From Actinomycetota bacterium (lineage in GTDB: Bacteria > Actinomycetota > Thermoleophilia > Solirubrobacterales > Solirubrobacteraceae), in assembly GCA_019348575.1 (NCBI GenBank), contig JAHWJE010000007.1:1-14582 (forward strand): a stretch of DNA of 14,582 nt, read 5' to 3'. This document shows positions 12,852 through 14,582 of this stretch, piece by piece. How positions within the stretch are numbered: the stretch's first letter is position 1; every line of letters begins with the position of its first letter. Position numbers and translations under genes: made by a program. Under the pieces are notes generated by a model that worked only from the letters and a program-made list of their open reading frames with translations, searched no databases and had not been told where the DNA came from.

Positions 12852-13334
12852 CTACCGCCCAGCCACTTCCTCGATGTACTCGGCGACGAGCTTGGCGTCC
12901 TCGCCCTCATACAGCTTGGCGGGCATCTGGCCCTGGCCACGCGCGCGGCCCTCCTCGATCGCGTTCAGCGTCAGGGCGGCGCTCGGCGCGAGGACGTCGA
13001 GGTCGGGCCCGACGCGGCCGACCGCCCCGGCGTCGGCGAGCGCGTGGCAGACGGCGCACCGCTCGTTGAAGAGGATGCGTCCCTCTTGCAAGTCGGAGCT
13101 GAGCTTCGTGCCGCCCGGCCCGGCGGCGGCCTGGTCGCTGGTGATGACGATCGCCGGGACGACCAGCCCGAACAGCACGATCGCGGCCACGATGGCGAAC
13201 TCGCCGATGTGCAGCGGCCGGCGGCGCCCGCGCTCGAGCGTGTCACGGACGCCGCGCGGGCCACCGCGCATCGCCACGAGGACGACGGCGAGCCCCAATG
13301 CGACGAAGAACGAGACGAAGGCGATTGCTGCCAT
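12852..13334 (-). CDS. Membrane-anchored c-type cytochrome, 160 aa
   Basis: Two N-terminal membrane helices (about 3-22 and 43-65) flank an Arg-rich loop (RGGPRGVRDTLERGRRRP) that should stay cytosolic, so the C-terminal domain faces outward. That domain is a class I cytochrome c: GRILFNERCAVCHALA with the haem motif Cys93-x-x-Cys96-His97, VGPDLDVL, and GQMPAKL with the probable axial Met137, ending in the usual C-terminal helix. It would carry electrons in the respiratory chain, to an oxidase or from an outside donor; the partner is not in this window. ATG 13334 has TAGATT 9 nt upstream and no Shine-Dalgarno. The stop TAG forms the loop of a GC-rich hairpin (12847-12859). It stands alone, 122 nt after dnaE2, and is probably a separate transcript. 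Confidence 0.9.
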   Translation of the reverse strand: MAAIAFVSFFVALGLAVVLVAMRGGPRGVRDTLERGRRRPLHIGEFAIVAAIVLFGLVVPAIVITSDQAAAGPGGTKLSSDLQEGRILFNERCAVCHALADAGAVGRVGPDLDVLAPSAALTLNAIEEGRARGQGQMPAKLYEGEDAKLVAEYIEEVAGR

Positions 13335-13343
13335 CCGGCGGCC

Positions 13344-13349
13344 AATCTA
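13344..13349 (-). promoter_or_regulatory. -10 element of the cytochrome c gene
   Basis: TAGATT on the minus strand (13349-13344) ends 9 nt before the ATG at 13334, predicting a leader of two or three bases. A -35 hexamer is not obvious. Confidence 0.4.
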
Positions 13350-13433
13350 CTCGACAGCGAGACGAAGACGCCTCATCACCGTTCACCAGCGGCGCGACCG
13401 CATCTGCTCGCGCTCGGCGCAGGGTCTCGGCCG

Positions 13434-13470
13434 GATCAGGCGGCGCCGTCGGGCGATCAGCGGCGCCGTC
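13434..13470. repeat. Short direct repeat duplicating the end of dnaE2
   Basis: GATCAGGCGGCGCCGTC (13434-13450) and GATCAGCGGCGCCGTC (13455-13470) differ by one base. They start 21 nt apart. The second copy contains the dnaE2 stop codon, and the first repeats it downstream. Confidence 0.7.
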
Positions 13471-14582
13471 CCGCGCCGAAGTTCATGACGGGCGGCGCGA
13501 CGGCGCGGAAGTCGTCGGTCCCGGTCGCAGCGACCTGCTGTGCCGCCCGCTGCATCTCGGCCTGGCGAGCGAGCTCGATCGCGTACGCACCGCCGGCGAA
13601 GCCGGTGGTCAGGGAGAAGTCCTTGAGCTGCGCCGCCACGCGATCGCCGACCTCGAGGGGGGTGAGGCGCCGCGCGACGACGTTGACGGCGCCGCCCCCC
13701 GACGCGTGGCGCTCCAGGCGGCCCTCGACGACGACGAGCGGCTCGGTCCGCACGGTCAGCCGGTCGCGCTCGTAGATCTGCGGCGAGACGACGACGTTGA
13801 CGGTCCCGTGCTCGTCCTCGAGCAGCAGGAACGTGACGCCCTTGGCGGTTCCCGGCCGCTGACGGGCGATGACGAGGCCGCCGATGCGCACCGGCGCGCC
13901 GTGGCGCAGCCGTGCGAGCGCGCCGACGTCGACGGCGCCGGCGGCGTGCAGGCGCGCGCGCAGCAGCCCGACCGGGTGCGCCGAGGCCGTCAGCCCCGTC
14001 GTCGCGTAGTCGGCGACCATCTCGTCCCAGTCCGACAGCGGCTGCAGCTTCGGCGGCGCGGGCAGGTCGAGCGCGAGCGCGAGCTGCACGCCCTCGTGCC
14101 CGCGCGCGCGCACGGACGGGTGGGACGGTTTCGTCACGCCCAGCTGCCACAGCGCGACGCGGCGATCGCCGCCCGCGAGCGCGTCGCAGGCGCCCGACCA
14201 GGCGAGCTTCTCGAGCGCAGCGCGCCCCGCCCCGGCACGCGAGGCGAGGTCCTCCAGCGAGCGAAACGGCCCGCCCTCGCGGCGGGCCTGCACGAGCGCC
14301 GCGACCTCGTCGGCGCGCACGCCGAGCACGTAGCCCAGGCCGACCTGGACAGCGCCGTCCGGCGTCACGGTGCAGCCGACGTCGCTTGCGTTCGCATCCG
14401 GCGCGACGACCTCGATCCCGCGCCGCTGCGCCTCGTGGACGAGCGCGTCGGGCGGGTAGAACCCCATCGGCTGCTCGTCGAGCAGCGCGCAGAGAAACTC
14501 CGGCCCGTAGTGCACGCGCAGCCACGTCGACTGGTAGGCGAGCAGTCCGAAGGCGGCGCCGTGAGCCTTGGGAAAGCCGAAG
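13457..14582 (-). CDS. dnaE2: Error-prone DNA polymerase III alpha subunit DnaE2 (ImuC), C-terminal 374 residues
   Basis: The 5' two thirds lie beyond the window, including the PHP domain and the catalytic aspartates. What remains starts in the fingers region with FGFPKAHGAAFGLLAYQSTW, then CALLDEQPMGFYPPDALVHE, the motif that separates DnaE2/ImuC from replicative DnaE1. A helix-hairpin-helix region follows (VGLGYVLGVRADEVAALVQA, then FRSLEDLASRAGAGRAALEK), then an OB fold (VRIGGLVIARQRPGTAKGVT, FLLLEDEHGTVNVVV). The tail ends FRAVAPPVMNFGAGRRR. DnaE2 carries out damage-induced mutagenic translesion synthesis with ImuA'/ImuB in actinobacteria; those genes are not visible here but may lie upstream. 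No frameshift is seen in this part. A short direct repeat duplicates the stop region. Confidence 0.93.
   Translation of the reverse strand, partial: FGFPKAHGAAFGLLAYQSTWLRVHYGPEFLCALLDEQPMGFYPPDALVHEAQRRGIEVVAPDANASDVGCTVTPDGAVQVGLGYVLGVRADEVAALVQARREGGPFRSLEDLASRAGAGRAALEKLAWSGACDALAGGDRRVALWQLGVTKPSHPSVRARGHEGVQLALALDLPAPPKLQPLSDWDEMVADYATTGLTASAHPVGLLRARLHAAGAVDVGALARLRHGAPVRIGGLVIARQRPGTAKGVTFLLLEDEHGTVNVVVSPQIYERDRLTVRTEPLVVVEGRLERHASGGGAVNVVARRLTPLEVGDRVAAQLKDFSLTTGFAGGAYAIELARQAEMQRAAQQVAATGTDDFRAVAPPVMNFGAGRRR

Overview
The window is very GC-rich and densely coded, and it uses ATG/GTG starts with many overlapping stop/start junctions. Together with the DnaE2, HMG-CoA lyase, methylcrotonyl-CoA carboxylase and c-di-AMP riboswitch sequences, this suggests an actinobacterium. 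The style is close to Solirubrobacterales/Thermoleophilia, but that placement is inference because no rRNA or tRNA is present.

Layout. (1) Bases 1 to about 1100 are a patchwork. They hold the C-terminal part of an aldo/keto reductase joined in frame to the C-terminus of a PgsA-like phosphatidyltransferase, a small unknown ORF, and C-terminal pieces of an AzlD-like and an LppX-like protein joined in frame to the N-terminal two thirds of a methylcrotonyl-CoA carboxylase beta subunit. This looks like a chimeric contig end or a rearrangement scar. (2) Bases 725-6070 (minus strand) form a leucine-degradation type operon: acyl-CoA dehydrogenase, HMG-CoA lyase, biotin carboxylase/BCCP subunit, carboxyltransferase subunit. 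Junctions are 4-nt overlaps or a 2-nt gap. A divergent TetR/KstR2-like repressor (6167-6781) faces it. Two matching 16-bp palindromes lie in the promoter region, one inside the operon promoter and one over the repressor start. (3) A proline-rich membrane protein (6854-7432, minus) is divergent, with a 6-nt gap, from a signalling operon (7439-11087, plus): hybrid histidine kinase, HD-GYP c-di-GMP phosphodiesterase, and a stand-alone receiver. (4) A small lipoprotein (11084-11530, minus) converges on that operon with overlapping stops in a CTAG palindrome and is divergent from an unknown 111-aa protein (11591-11926, plus). (5) A 168-bp imperfect palindrome (11923-12090) splits a second convergent gene pair exactly at CTAG and has the form of an IS630/Tc1-type MITE. 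(6) A 142-aa tail-anchored membrane protein (12087-12515, minus) is preceded by a well-conserved ydaO-type c-di-AMP riboswitch. (7) A membrane-anchored cytochrome c (12852-13334, minus) and the 3' part of error-prone polymerase dnaE2 (13457 to the window end, minus) close the window.

A recurring regulatory theme is a TANNNT -10 element only 6-9 nt before the start codon of several unrelated genes, implying leaderless or near-leaderless mRNAs. Second-messenger functions are adjacent: c-di-GMP turnover (HD-GYP) and c-di-AMP sensing (riboswitch).
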